This document shows positions 20,115 to 28,708 of a stretch of DNA of 64,000 bases, one piece after another (the first letter of the stretch is position 1; every line of letters begins with the position of its first letter). Origin of the DNA: Alphaproteobacteria bacterium (GTDB lineage: Bacteria > Pseudomonadota > Alphaproteobacteria > TMED109); the NCBI GenBank assembly GCA_022825235.1, contig JAJDYI010000007.1:1-64000 (forward strand), written 5' to 3'. The position numbers and the translations under genes were made by a program. Under the pieces are notes generated by a model, which was not told the DNA's origin, searched no databases, and saw nothing but the letters and a program-made list of their open reading frames with translations.

Positions 20115-21824
20115 GTGGTGGCAGCGACCCGTTCGCCCCTGGACGCCGCGCTGCGCGCGTGGACGCAGGAACCCGCACCATCGGGGCGGGCGCTGGAGGT
20201 TCGCGGGCGCGGCCGGGTGCTGGTCATGGGCGCCGCTGCCGACGCATTGCCGGCGGGGCATGCGCTTGCCGCGGGGAATTCCGTCACGGTCCTGGCGGTC
20301 GACGGGACGCCGGCAGGCATCGAGGAAGCAGGGGAGATCCCGTTTCCCGTCGTGGCGGACCGGCCGGCACGCCTCCAGGGCCATTTCGGGGCCTGGAGCT
20401 TGACGCTCCGGGACGGTGAAGTGCTGGAAGCGGATGCGGTCCTCGATCTCACCCGCGCTCCAACGGCAATTCAGGCACCGGAGCTCCGGCAGGGGTACGA
20501 GCGTTGCGACCCGCGCAACCCGAGGGCGCTGACAGCCGCGTTGGCTGCGGTCGCGAACTGCCGGGGGGCATTCGAGCATCCGCTGTACGTCGACGTGCGG
20601 AGCGAGTACTGCGCGCACGCGCGAAGCCGGATCCAGGGCTGCACGCGCTGTCTCGACCTGTGCCCGCCTGGCGCGCTGGCTCCCGCGGGCGATCATGTCG
20701 CACTCGACCCGCTCGTCTGTGCGGGCTGCGGGCTCTGCACGGCTGCTTGTCCGACGGGAACGCTCCGCTACGACCTCCCCGCCGAGGAGGCGTCGCTGCG
20801 GCGGCTGCGGGCAGCGTTGCAGGCGTGGAACGGTGCGGCCAGCGATGCCCCGTTCCTCCTCCTTTACGGCGACGGTTTTGGCGCCGAACTGGTGGAGGCA
20901 ACACGGCAGCTGGGGGATGGAGTCCCGTCCGGATGGTTGCCGATCTCGTTGGGGGTCGCGTCGCAAACCGGCGCCGACGTGCTCGCGATGGCGCTGGCGT
21001 GGGGAGCGGCATACGTCGTGTGCGTCAGCAATCCGGCCCGCCCGGACACGCACCGCCCGATCGAAGACCAGATCGCGGTCGTGAACGCAATTACCGAAGC
21101 CCTCGGGTTCGGTGCCCGGGTCGCGCAGGTGGCGACGGCCGATCCCGATGCCCTGCTCGCGAAGATGCAGACCGTGGAAAGCACGGCAGACTGGCCGGTT
21201 GCCGAGTTCCTGCCGCTCGGCGAGCGGCGCGCCGGCGCGCTGCAGGCCATCCGCCACTTGCACGCGAACGCACCGCGCCCTCCCGACACCATCGTTCTGC
21301 CGAAGGATGCACCGTTCGGAGCCGTCGCCGTGGACCAGGATGCCTGCACCCTGTGCCTGGCTTGTGTCGGGGCCTGTCCGACCGGCGCGCTGCAGGCTGA
21401 CCCCGACACCCCCCGGCTGGGGTTTCAGGAAGATGCGTGCGTCCAGTGCGGACTGTGTCGCGCGACCTGCCCGGAGCAGGCGATCACGCTGCATCCGCGG
21501 CTGCAACCGGCGCTCGCTCCCGGGGCGCGCCGCACGCTGCACGAAGAGCAGCCGTTTGCATGCGTGTCGTGCGGCAAGCCGTTCGGCGTGCGCCAGTCTA
21601 TCGAACGCACGCTGGAACGGCTGGCCGGCCATCCGATGCTGGCGGCCGACCCCCGCCTGGCACGTCGTGTGAAGATGTGTGCTGACTGCCGGGTCATCGA
21701 CCAGTTCCAAGACGCCTCTGCGGCCGGTGACCGCCCGCGTCCCAGGGTCCGGACCGCCGACGACTATCGGCGCGGGCCGGACGCGGTGGAGGGTGGCAAG
21801 CGTTCGAATGGCGGGCGGAAGTGA
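20115..21824 (+). CDS. Multi-cluster 4Fe-4S ferredoxin-type protein of the FDH accessory locus
   Basis: A 569-residue soluble iron-sulfur protein. Two tandem 4Fe-4S motifs lie at about residues 175 and 201 (CTRCLDLCPPGA, CAGCGLCTAACP) and two more at about 411 and 442 (CTLCLACVGACP, CVQCGLCRATCP). CxxC pairs follow at about 482 and 522. Between the ferredoxin pairs is a roughly 200-residue globular domain with no cysteine motif. It likely passes electrons in formate metabolism or in maturation of the enzyme; it is typically found with DUF3305/3306, MobB and MoeA. I chose GTG at 20115 because GGAGAGG lies 8 bases upstream; GTG at 20094 is an alternative. Confidence 0.85.
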   Translation: MVAATRSPLDAALRAWTQEPAPSGRALEVRGRGRVLVMGAAADALPAGHALAAGNSVTVLAVDGTPAGIEEAGEIPFPVVADRPARLQGHFGAWSLTLRDGEVLEADAVLDLTRAPTAIQAPELRQGYERCDPRNPRALTAALAAVANCRGAFEHPLYVDVRSEYCAHARSRIQGCTRCLDLCPPGALAPAGDHVALDPLVCAGCGLCTAACPTGTLRYDLPAEEASLRRLRAALQAWNGAASDAPFLLLYGDGFGAELVEATRQLGDGVPSGWLPISLGVASQTGADVLAMALAWGAAYVVCVSNPARPDTHRPIEDQIAVVNAITEALGFGARVAQVATADPDALLAKMQTVESTADWPVAEFLPLGERRAGALQAIRHLHANAPRPPDTIVLPKDAPFGAVAVDQDACTLCLACVGACPTGALQADPDTPRLGFQEDACVQCGLCRATCPEQAITLHPRLQPALAPGARRTLHEEQPFACVSCGKPFGVRQSIERTLERLAGHPMLAADPRLARRVKMCADCRVIDQFQDASAAGDRPRPRVRTADDYRRGPDAVEGGKRSNGGRK

Positions 21825-22330
21825 TCCCTCGGATCGGCATCGTGGGATGGCAGGGAAGCGGCAAGACATCCCTGATCACCCGCATCATTCCCGAACTCGG
21901 TCGCCGCGGCCATACCGTCTCGACGATGAAGCACGCGCATGCGAGCTTCGAAATCGACCGACCCGGGAAGGACAGTTTCGTGCATCGTGAGGCGGGCGCG
22001 CACGAGGTGCTCGTGGCCTCCGGGCAGCGCTGGGCACTGATCCACGAGGAGCGTGATGTCGACCGGACCCCCGAACGGTTGATCGCCCGCATGGAACCGG
22101 TCGACGTCCTGCTCATCGAAGGCTGGAAGGGCGGCGCCCACAAGAAGATCGAGGTGCACCGCCCGGCGCTGCGGCGCCCCCTCCTCGCGACCGACGATCC
22201 CCAGGTCGTGGCGATTGCTGCCGATGCGCCCGTTCCAGGGTGCGGACGGCCAGTCCTCCCCCTCAATGACGAATCGGCCGTCGTCGACTTCGTGCTGGCT
22301 GAACTCGGCCTGTCGAACCGTGCAGCTTAA
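21821..22330 (+). CDS. mobB: Molybdopterin-guanine dinucleotide biosynthesis adaptor MobB
   Basis: A 169-residue P-loop GTPase with GWQGSGKT at about 9-16, the MKHAHAS segment, and a Walker B-like VDVLLIEGWK. MobB assists MobA in making bis-MGD, the cofactor form used by formate dehydrogenases. The start is GTG, overlapping the ferredoxin-type gene as GTGA. The stop lies inside the next gene, a second moeA, so the pair forms a molybdenum cofactor unit dedicated to this locus. Confidence 0.94.
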   Translation: MIPRIGIVGWQGSGKTSLITRIIPELGRRGHTVSTMKHAHASFEIDRPGKDSFVHREAGAHEVLVASGQRWALIHEERDVDRTPERLIARMEPVDVLLIEGWKGGAHKKIEVHRPALRRPLLATDDPQVVAIAADAPVPGCGRPVLPLNDESAVVDFVLAELGLSNRAA

Positions 22331-23570
22331 GGACGATTGCTTCGCGTTCGGCGGTGAGCTGATCCCGGTGGCGGAGGCCCATGCCGAGCTGGGCCGCCGC
22401 CTGCAGGTATGCACGCGGTCGGTCGACGTGCCGGTCGGCTCCTCGTCCGGTCGGGTTCTTGCCGACGACGTCGTCAGCGATCGTGACGTGCCGCCGCATG
22501 CGAACACAGCCGTTGACGGTTATGCATTCCGGTTCAGCGACCTGGGCGAGACGGCTGATGGCTGGCTGAAGTTGGTCGGAAGCGCGGGGGCCGGGCACCC
22601 CTGGGTGGGCGAACTGCCTCCCGGGGCTGCCGTGCGGGTGCTGACCGGGGCCGTCCTGCCGGCGGCCGCAGATACCGTGGTGATGGAGGAGGACGCCGAC
22701 CTCCGGGGCCAGCGCGTGTTCGTGCCGGCCGGGCTGAAACGAGGGGCTAATGCGCGCTCCGCCGGCGAGGACCTCCAGGCCGGGGCGGCGGTGCTGCGCG
22801 CGGGCCGGCGCCTGGGCCCGGCGGAGGCGGGAGTCCTCGCGGCCCTCGGACGCACGTCGGTGAAGGTTCGCACGCGACTGCGGATCGCGGTCCTGTCGTC
22901 GGGCGATGAGCTCGCCGAGCCGGGCGGCGCACTCGGGACCGGCCAGGTCTACGACTCGAATCGGGCGATGCTGTGCGCGCTGGCCAGCGAAGCGGGGGCT
23001 GACGTCAGTGACCTCGGCATCATGGGAGATCGGGCCGAGGATGTGCGCGAGGCGTTCAGCCGGGCCGTCAGGCTTCACGACCTGCTCATCGTCTCCGGCG
23101 GGATGTCCGAGAGCGAGGAGGACCACGTGCGGCGCCTGCTGAACGACACCGGATCCCTCTATTTCTGGCGTCTGGCTGTCAAGCCGGGACGTCCTGTCGG
23201 CCTTGGACAATTCGCGGAGACACCGGTCGTGGGCCTTCCGGGCAATCCGGTCGCAGCTTTCGTGATGTTCCTCGTGGTCGCGCGGCCGGTGATCGCCCGT
23301 CTGGGGGGCGAGGACTGGACGTTTCCGTCCGGGGTGCCGGGAACCTGCGGGTTCACGTACCGGAAAAAGATCGGCCGCCGCGAGTTCCTGCGCGTGCGCC
23401 GGCACTCTGCAGAGCAGCCGGAAGTCCTCGAGCTGTTCCCCCGCGGGGGCGCCGGGATCCTTTCTTCGGTGGTATGGGCGGACGGGCTCGCAGTCCTGCC
23501 GGAGGATGTGGGCGAGGTACGTTTGGGCCAGCCGGTCAGCTGGATTCCATTCCGCGGGCTGCTGGATTGA
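22320..23570 (+). CDS. MoeA-type molybdopterin molybdenumtransferase, second copy
   Basis: A 416-residue MoeA paralogue. It shares the fold markers TAVDGYAF (usually MDGYA), LTGAVLP, LSSGDELAEP and GLPGNPVAAF with the copy at 5.2 kb. The TSGGVSVG-xxD motif near the active site reads SGGMSESEEDH, so the two glycines around the loop are changed while the aspartate is kept. The start is GTG at 22320, giving an 11-base overlap with mobB; the longer open frame lies inside mobB. It could be a client-specific Mo insertase for FDH or have altered specificity; I cannot decide from sequence. Confidence 0.88.
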   Translation: MQLKDDCFAFGGELIPVAEAHAELGRRLQVCTRSVDVPVGSSSGRVLADDVVSDRDVPPHANTAVDGYAFRFSDLGETADGWLKLVGSAGAGHPWVGELPPGAAVRVLTGAVLPAAADTVVMEEDADLRGQRVFVPAGLKRGANARSAGEDLQAGAAVLRAGRRLGPAEAGVLAALGRTSVKVRTRLRIAVLSSGDELAEPGGALGTGQVYDSNRAMLCALASEAGADVSDLGIMGDRAEDVREAFSRAVRLHDLLIVSGGMSESEEDHVRRLLNDTGSLYFWRLAVKPGRPVGLGQFAETPVVGLPGNPVAAFVMFLVVARPVIARLGGEDWTFPSGVPGTCGFTYRKKIGRREFLRVRRHSAEQPEVLELFPRGGAGILSSVVWADGLAVLPEDVGEVRLGQPVSWIPFRGLLD

Positions 23571-23581
23571 TCACTGCGGGC

Positions 23582-23605
23582 GCCGCCGGGAGCGCGGCCG
23601 GCGGC
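23582..23605. terminator. Hairpin after the second moeA gene
   Basis: The perfect inverted repeat GCCGCCGG/CCGGCGGC with an 8-base loop begins 12 bases after the moeA stop and lies between convergent genes. No T-run follows, so it could be a Rho-assisted terminator or a transcript-stabilising stem. Confidence 0.35.
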
Positions 23606-23721
23606 TGTCGCTTCGCGGAGACTCGGCGGCCGCACAATGAGGGCCAAGCCGTTCCCAAGGGGATCGGCGGCGCTCGGCCCGTCGTCGCTGAAGCCGTGCC
23701 GACGGCTCCCGGCGCCGATCC

Positions 23722-24198
23722 CTAGAGAACCGGGCCGTTCACCACCACGGCTGCGCGCTTTTGCAGCGAGCGCGCGATCCGCTCGGCCGGGAAGCCTAGC
23801 TGCGAGAGTCCGATGCCGACATCGAACACTTCCGTGTAATCGGCAATCAACCTGCTGCGAAACCGAAACCGGCCCATGCCCTCCATGGTGACCCGGGTGC
23901 CGCGGGCGCCCGGCAGCAGCGAATCGAAGTGGAACCGGTACGTCCCGTACGCCAGGCCGTTTCCTTCGCAGAGTTCCTTGTACGTCCAGTCCAGGTTTTC
24001 CGAATGCGCGTGAAAGTGATCGTCGATCATGGCCGCGATCGCGGCGCGCCCGCAGAACGCCCCGTAGAAGCCGTCATGGTAGACGCCATCATCGGTGAAG
24101 AATTCCGCGAGCCTGCGGCCAGGGCCGACACAGGCGGCCTCGGTAAAGCGGCCGATGAAGTCGGCAAGGTCAAGAGGGTTGTCGGAGATCGGAGGCAT
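23722..24198 (-). CDS. SnoaL/NTF2-like fold protein
   Basis: A 158-residue soluble protein that looks like an NTF2-like (SnoaL or ketosteroid-isomerase fold) domain: an N-terminal helix, then the AEFFTDDGVYHDGFYGAFCG segment and an AIAAMIDDHFHAH helix, and finally the beta sheet region with YGTYRFHFDS and TMEGMGRFRFR. The histidines in YHDGF and HFHAH could line the pocket. Such proteins are often small isomerases, hydratases or uncharacterised. The start at 24198 (MPPISDN) has AGGGA just upstream. It is divergent from the iron importer. Confidence 0.72.
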   Translation of the reverse strand: MPPISDNPLDLADFIGRFTEAACVGPGRRLAEFFTDDGVYHDGFYGAFCGRAAIAAMIDDHFHAHSENLDWTYKELCEGNGLAYGTYRFHFDSLLPGARGTRVTMEGMGRFRFRSRLIADYTEVFDVGIGLSQLGFPAERIARSLQKRAAVVVNGPVL

Positions 24199-24355
24199 TG
24201 CAGTCCCTGTTGGCGGGCGCATCTCGGCACAGCCGTCTGAAGCACGAGGCTGGCTTGCTGATGGGCGCCGGATCAAGGCGTTGTCCGGCAGCATAGGTCG
24301 GCGGATTGGACTGTCCACGCGGCAGCAGCGGTTGCGGAAGCCGGGGACATGGGTT

Positions 24356-25423
24356 ATGAAGCTGCGAATGATTGTTACTTGCAAAATCTTCGCGATACGT
24401 GCCATGACCGCGGCGCCGGTCCTTGCGATGACCGTGTCCCTGCTCGTGCCGGCGAACGCGGTATTGGCGGAATCGGTCAACTTGTACTCCGCCCGAAAGG
24501 AAGCACTGGTCCGACCACTGCTGGATGCGTTCACGGAGGCTACCGGCACCGAGGTCAGGTTGGTGACGGCAAAGGGCGGCCAACTCCATCAGCGGTTGCT
24601 GGCCGAGGGAGAGAATTCGCCGGCGGACGTCCTCCTCACCGTGGATGCCGGCAATCTCTGGCGCGCAGCCGAAGCCGGACTGTTGCGGACGGTGAGCTCG
24701 CCGTACCTCGATGCCAACGTGCCGGAGACCTACCGTGACCCGGACGGTCGGTGGTACGGCCTCAGCCTCCGCGCACGCGCCATCGTGTATGCGGCCGAAC
24801 GGGTCAGCGACACGGACCTCGCCGACCACCTCGACGGGTACCTCGGGCTGGCTGATCCGGTCTGGCGCGGGCGGATCGCCGTCCGCTCCAGCAATTCGAT
24901 CTACAACCAGTCCCTGATCGCCGCGGTCATCGCGAACTACGGACCTGAGGTCGCCGAGCGGTGGGCGCACGGACTCGTGGAAAATTTCGCCCGACCTCCG
25001 AGCGGCGGTGACCGGGACCAAATCCGCGCGGTGGCGGCGGGCGAGGCCGATCTCTCGATCGTGAACAGCTACTACTACGCGGTGCTGCTCGGTTCCGACG
25101 ATGCGGACTGGTTGGCCGGCACGGCCATCTACTTTCCGGCTGACGCGCAGATGGGCGCCCATGTCAACGTCAGCGGGGCTGGCGTCGCCCAACACGCGCC
25201 GCATCCTGGTGCGGCGCTGGAACTCATCGAGTTTCTGGCCTCGCCGGAGGCGCAGTCGCTCTACGCGGAACTGAACCACGAGTTCCCGGTGCACCCCGAT
25301 GTGGGACCGAGCGGGGTCGTTGCGGAGTGGGGGAGTATCGCGACCGACGACATACCGGTCGTCCAGTTCGGCCGACTGAATCCCGATGCGGTGCGAATCG
25401 CTGATCGCGCGGGGTGGAACTAA
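24356..25423 (+). CDS. Ferric iron ABC transporter, periplasmic binding protein
   Basis: The substrate-binding protein of an FbpA/AfuA/FutA-type importer, 355 residues. A basic N-terminus and hydrophobic core ending in ANAVLA-ES form the signal peptide. The mature protein opens with VNLYSARKE, typical of this class, and has KGGQLHQRLLAEG and the tandem tyrosines NSYYYAVL that ligate Fe(III) in FbpA homologues. The start may instead be ATG at 24368, which gives a shorter n-region. It is followed after 4 bases by the permease. Confidence 0.9.
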   Translation: MKLRMIVTCKIFAIRAMTAAPVLAMTVSLLVPANAVLAESVNLYSARKEALVRPLLDAFTEATGTEVRLVTAKGGQLHQRLLAEGENSPADVLLTVDAGNLWRAAEAGLLRTVSSPYLDANVPETYRDPDGRWYGLSLRARAIVYAAERVSDTDLADHLDGYLGLADPVWRGRIAVRSSNSIYNQSLIAAVIANYGPEVAERWAHGLVENFARPPSGGDRDQIRAVAAGEADLSIVNSYYYAVLLGSDDADWLAGTAIYFPADAQMGAHVNVSGAGVAQHAPHPGAALELIEFLASPEAQSLYAELNHEFPVHPDVGPSGVVAEWGSIATDDIPVVQFGRLNPDAVRIADRAGWN

Positions 25424-25427
25424 GCGC

Positions 25428-27110
25428 ATGCGCCTGGCCAGAATCCGCCGCCTGGGCCATGCGGGACGGCGGATTCGGTCGCTGAACGGCTGGACCTGGA
25501 CAGCTTCCGGCGCGTCGCTCCTGCTGGTCGCGCCACTGTTGGTGGTCCTGTTCGGGGCGGCCGGCCCGGCCAACGATCTCTGGCCGCACCTGGTCGATAC
25601 GGTGCTCGCCGGGTACGTCGTCAATACCGTCGGCATCGCGTTCGGCGTGGCCGCGGGAACGGCGGTCCTCGGGGTCGGCACGGCATGGCTGATCGCCATG
25701 TGCGACTTCCCCGGTCGCTCGATGTTCGCCTGGGCGCTGATCCTGCCCCTTGCACTGCCCGGCTACGTAGCCGCTTTCGTCTACGGCGACCTGCTCGAGT
25801 TTGCCGGGCCGGTCCAGACCGCACTGCGCGACGGGTTCGGCTGGGTCAAGGACGACTACTGGTTTCCGGCGGTACGCTCGCCGCTGGGGGCAATCGCGGT
25901 GCTGTCGCTCGTGCTCTACCCCTACGTGTACCTCCTGGTGCAGACGGCGTTCGCGACGCAGTCGGCCACGCTGATCGAGACCGGCCGGCTGCTCGGGCGG
26001 GGTCCGCTCACGATCTTTCGGACCCTGGCCATTCCCCTGGCCCGGCCGGCGCTGGCCGCTGGCTGCGCGCTCGCAGTCATGGAGACGCTGAACGACATCG
26101 GGGTGGCCGAATTGTTCGGCATCGGAACCTTCACTACCGGCATCTACCGAGCCTGGTTCGGACTCGGGGATGTCGGTGCAGCCGCGCGGCTGGCGACAGT
26201 GCTGCTGCTGGTCGTGCTTGCCGTCCTCTGGGCGGAGCGGCGGCTTCGGCGAACCATCCGGTACCATCCCGAGAACGACCGAAGTCGGCCGGTGAGCCGG
26301 TATGCACTGCGCGGCCGCCGCTCGGTCCTGGCCATCGTCTGTTGTGCCCTTCCGGTTGGCCTGGGGTTCGCATTGCCGGCCGCCGTTCTGATCTGGTGGC
26401 ATGTTCGCGCCGGTGCCCCGGTCGACCCGGCATTTGTCGGAATAGTCTTCAATACCCTCGGCCTGGCGCTTGGCGCCACCGTGCTGACGGTGGGTATCGC
26501 GGGGCTCGTCGTGTTCGGTCTCCGCCTTGACCCGGCGATCGTGCGGCCGTTCGCCAGGACGGCGGGCGCGGGGTACGCGATCCCCGGCGTGGTCGTTGCG
26601 GTTGGCATCCTCGGCCTCTGCTCGCTGCTTGATCACGCACTCGATAGCGCGAGCCACGCCATGTTTGGCACTGGCACCGGACTGCTGTTGTCAGGATCCG
26701 TGGCTGTTCTCCTGTTTGCTTACGCAGTCCGCTTCCTGGCGGTATCGATGAACGCTCTGGAAAGCTCCTACCACCGAATACCAGGCAGCCTCGACGCCGC
26801 GGCCCGGACCCTCGGCGTGTTTCCACGCGGCATATTGCTGCGGGTGCACGTCCCGCTTCTGCGGAGCGGTGTTGCGACGGCCGCCGCGCTGGTCTTCGTC
26901 GAGGTCATGAAGGAGCTGCCCGCTACGTTGATCCTGCGGCCGTTCGACTTCAACACCCTTGCCGTCCGGGCGTTTGAAATGGCCGACGAGGAACGGATCG
27001 CCGATGCTGCCCTGCCGGCCCTTGCGATCGTTGCGGCCGGTCTACTCCCGCTGATCGTGTTGTCGCGCCGGTTTCGGCAGCCGCAGATCCGAGCCGAAGC
27101 CCCCTCGTGA
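25428..27110 (+). CDS. Ferric iron ABC transporter, fused permease
   Basis: A 560-residue inner-membrane permease made of two tandem six-helix BPD_transp_1 domains (about 40-290 and 310-550), the FbpB arrangement. Each half has an EAA-type loop for ATPase docking: GRLLGRGPLTIFRTLAIPLA in the first and AARTLGVFPRGILLRVHVPL in the second. The ending includes the conserved EVMKELPATLILRPFDF segment of iron permeases. The start at 25428 lies 4 bases after the binding protein stop. Confidence 0.92.
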   Translation: MRLARIRRLGHAGRRIRSLNGWTWTASGASLLLVAPLLVVLFGAAGPANDLWPHLVDTVLAGYVVNTVGIAFGVAAGTAVLGVGTAWLIAMCDFPGRSMFAWALILPLALPGYVAAFVYGDLLEFAGPVQTALRDGFGWVKDDYWFPAVRSPLGAIAVLSLVLYPYVYLLVQTAFATQSATLIETGRLLGRGPLTIFRTLAIPLARPALAAGCALAVMETLNDIGVAELFGIGTFTTGIYRAWFGLGDVGAAARLATVLLLVVLAVLWAERRLRRTIRYHPENDRSRPVSRYALRGRRSVLAIVCCALPVGLGFALPAAVLIWWHVRAGAPVDPAFVGIVFNTLGLALGATVLTVGIAGLVVFGLRLDPAIVRPFARTAGAGYAIPGVVVAVGILGLCSLLDHALDSASHAMFGTGTGLLLSGSVAVLLFAYAVRFLAVSMNALESSYHRIPGSLDAAARTLGVFPRGILLRVHVPLLRSGVATAAALVFVEVMKELPATLILRPFDFNTLAVRAFEMADEERIADAALPALAIVAAGLLPLIVLSRRFRQPQIRAEAPS

Positions 27111-27289
27111 CGGATGAATCCATCTGACCTGCCTCGGCGCGTCGGGGCAGGGCAGCCCGTCCTTCCCGAGGCCGCGGTGCTAACGATCTGCCGAGCATCC
27201 CGCCGAAATTGCCTGACCACGTGCAGCCATTGATTCTTGGGGCACCGGGATGCAATTGTCACTCGGTCGGAAGCGCGGAATTACCTCCG

Positions 27290-28342
27290 ATGACAAGCGG
27301 AACCAGGCGTGGCTTGGAAGTCAGGGGTCTGTCGGTGCGGTCGCAGACCGACGACCGGAACCTGATCGCGGATGTGTTCCTGGACGCACGCCACGGTGAA
27401 GTCCTGTGGATCGTGGGGCCGTCCGGAGCCGGCAAGACCACGCTGCTGCGGGCCATCGCCGGAATCGAGCACATTCACGGCGGCTCGATCGTCGTGGATG
27501 GCCGGGTCCTGGCAAACAGTGCCGTCGAGGTCCCGCCGGAGGAACGGCGGGTCGGGATGGTGTTCCAGAATGCTGCTCTGTTCCCGCATCTCAACGCTGC
27601 CGACAACGTGGCGTTCGGCCTGAACGGCGGCGCTCGCCTTGCGCGCACGTCACGGGCGCAGGAGTTGCTGGAGCGGGTCGAATTGGCCGGCGTTGCCGAT
27701 CGGCTTCCGCACACGCTGTCAGGCGGCGAGGCGCAGCGGGTGGCGCTGGCACGCGCGCTGGCCACCGACCCGGACGTCATGCTGCTCGACGAGCCGTTTT
27801 CGGGCCTTGATCCCCAGTTGCGCACCGATCTGGCGGCAGCGACCTGCCGCGTCCTGAGAGAATCCGGGACCGTCGCTGTGCTCGTTGGCCACAACCCGGA
27901 AGACGCGATGCGGTTCGCCGATCGGATCAGCGTGATGCAGGGCGGCACGGTCCTGCAACTCGGCACTCCGCACGAGATCTATGCCCACCCCGCTAATGCA
28001 TTTTGCGCCGGCATCCTGGGGCATGTGAATCGGTTTCCGGTGCAGGTGCACCGTGGCCGCGTGGAGACGCCGTTCGGACCGGTTGAGGCGCCAGGTCTTG
28101 CTGACGGCAGCGCGGCCGAACTTCTCATTCGTGAAGAGGGCCTGTTGCTGGGTGAGGGCACATTGGCCAGCGTCGGTAGCGTGCGCCTCCTCGGCGCGCT
28201 GGCGGTGGTCGAGATCAGGCCGTCCGGCGAGGAGATGATTTTCCACGCCCGCGTGCCTGCGGACGCCGCCCCGGCGCCGGGTTCGGAAGTCGGGATACGG
28301 CTCGATCCGGCGCGCGCTTTCGTGTTTCCGGTAGGCAGGTGA
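27290..28342 (+). CDS. Ferric iron ABC transporter, ATP-binding protein
   Basis: A 350-residue FbpC-type ATPase. Walker A is GPSGAGKTT, the Q-loop is in GMVFQNAALFP, the signature is LSGGEAQRVALARAL, Walker B is VMLLDEPFSGLD and the H-loop is in LVGHNPEDAMR. A C-terminal TOBE-like domain (about 235-350) follows. The start at 27290 (MTSGTRR) gives the usual N-terminus; the ribosome site is weak. It is separated from the permease by 179 bases, unusual for this set, so it may have its own promoter. Confidence 0.92.
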   Translation: MTSGTRRGLEVRGLSVRSQTDDRNLIADVFLDARHGEVLWIVGPSGAGKTTLLRAIAGIEHIHGGSIVVDGRVLANSAVEVPPEERRVGMVFQNAALFPHLNAADNVAFGLNGGARLARTSRAQELLERVELAGVADRLPHTLSGGEAQRVALARALATDPDVMLLDEPFSGLDPQLRTDLAAATCRVLRESGTVAVLVGHNPEDAMRFADRISVMQGGTVLQLGTPHEIYAHPANAFCAGILGHVNRFPVQVHRGRVETPFGPVEAPGLADGSAAELLIREEGLLLGEGTLASVGSVRLLGALAVVEIRPSGEEMIFHARVPADAAPAPGSEVGIRLDPARAFVFPVGR

Positions 28343-28345
28343 TTG

Positions 28346-28373
28346 TTGCGGAACTCCGCATCTTTGCCATACT
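28346..28373 (+). promoter_or_regulatory. Candidate tatABC promoter
   Basis: TTGCGG (28346-28351) and CATACT (28368-28373) are spaced by 16 bases, roughly 55 bases before the tatA start, in the 84-base gap after the transporter ATPase. The match to sigma-70 consensus is moderate; read-through from the iron operon remains possible. Confidence 0.35.
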
Positions 28374-28426
28374 AAGTCTCGCGGGTTGCGTCCCCCAACC
28401 ATGGCGCAGTCGGAGGTTCTAGGGCC

Positions 28427-28678
28427 ATGGGCATTGGCATTTGGCAGGTCATCCTGATCCTTGCGATCGTTCTCATCCTCTTCGGCGCTGGCAAGTTGCC
28501 GCGGGTGATGGGCGATCTGGCAAAGGGCATCAAAAGTTTCCGCTCCGGTATGAAGGAGGAGGTCGCCGGTGACGCCGACGACCCGAAGGAAGTGGCGCAC
28601 GAAGCAACTGTTGCTGCCGATGACGCCGCGCCCTCGGCCGCCGCCGCAGCGAAAGCCGACGAAACGGTCAAATCGTAA
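28427..28678 (+). CDS. tatA: Sec-independent protein translocase TatA
   Basis: TatA polymerises to form the protein-conducting pore of the twin-arginine pathway. It has 83 residues: a short periplasmic start, one transmembrane helix (WQVILILAIVLILFG), the conserved FGAGKLP hinge, and an amphipathic helix (DLAKGIKSFRSGM). An alanine-rich acidic tail ends the protein. GGAGG lies 11 bases before the ATG. Clients in this window carry twin arginines: FdhA, the small FDH Tat peptide and the IorB-type subunit. Confidence 0.97.
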   Translation: MGIGIWQVILILAIVLILFGAGKLPRVMGDLAKGIKSFRSGMKEEVAGDADDPKEVAHEATVAADDAAPSAAAAAKADETVKS

Positions 28679-28708
28679 CGGCACGGCCCAGCGTGCCCCG
28701 AGGCTTTG

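Noticed and set aside
20037-21869. A 610-codon minus-strand frame opposite the ferredoxin-type gene
   Set aside because: The plus strand has cysteine motifs in correct spacing; the minus frame is a shadow.
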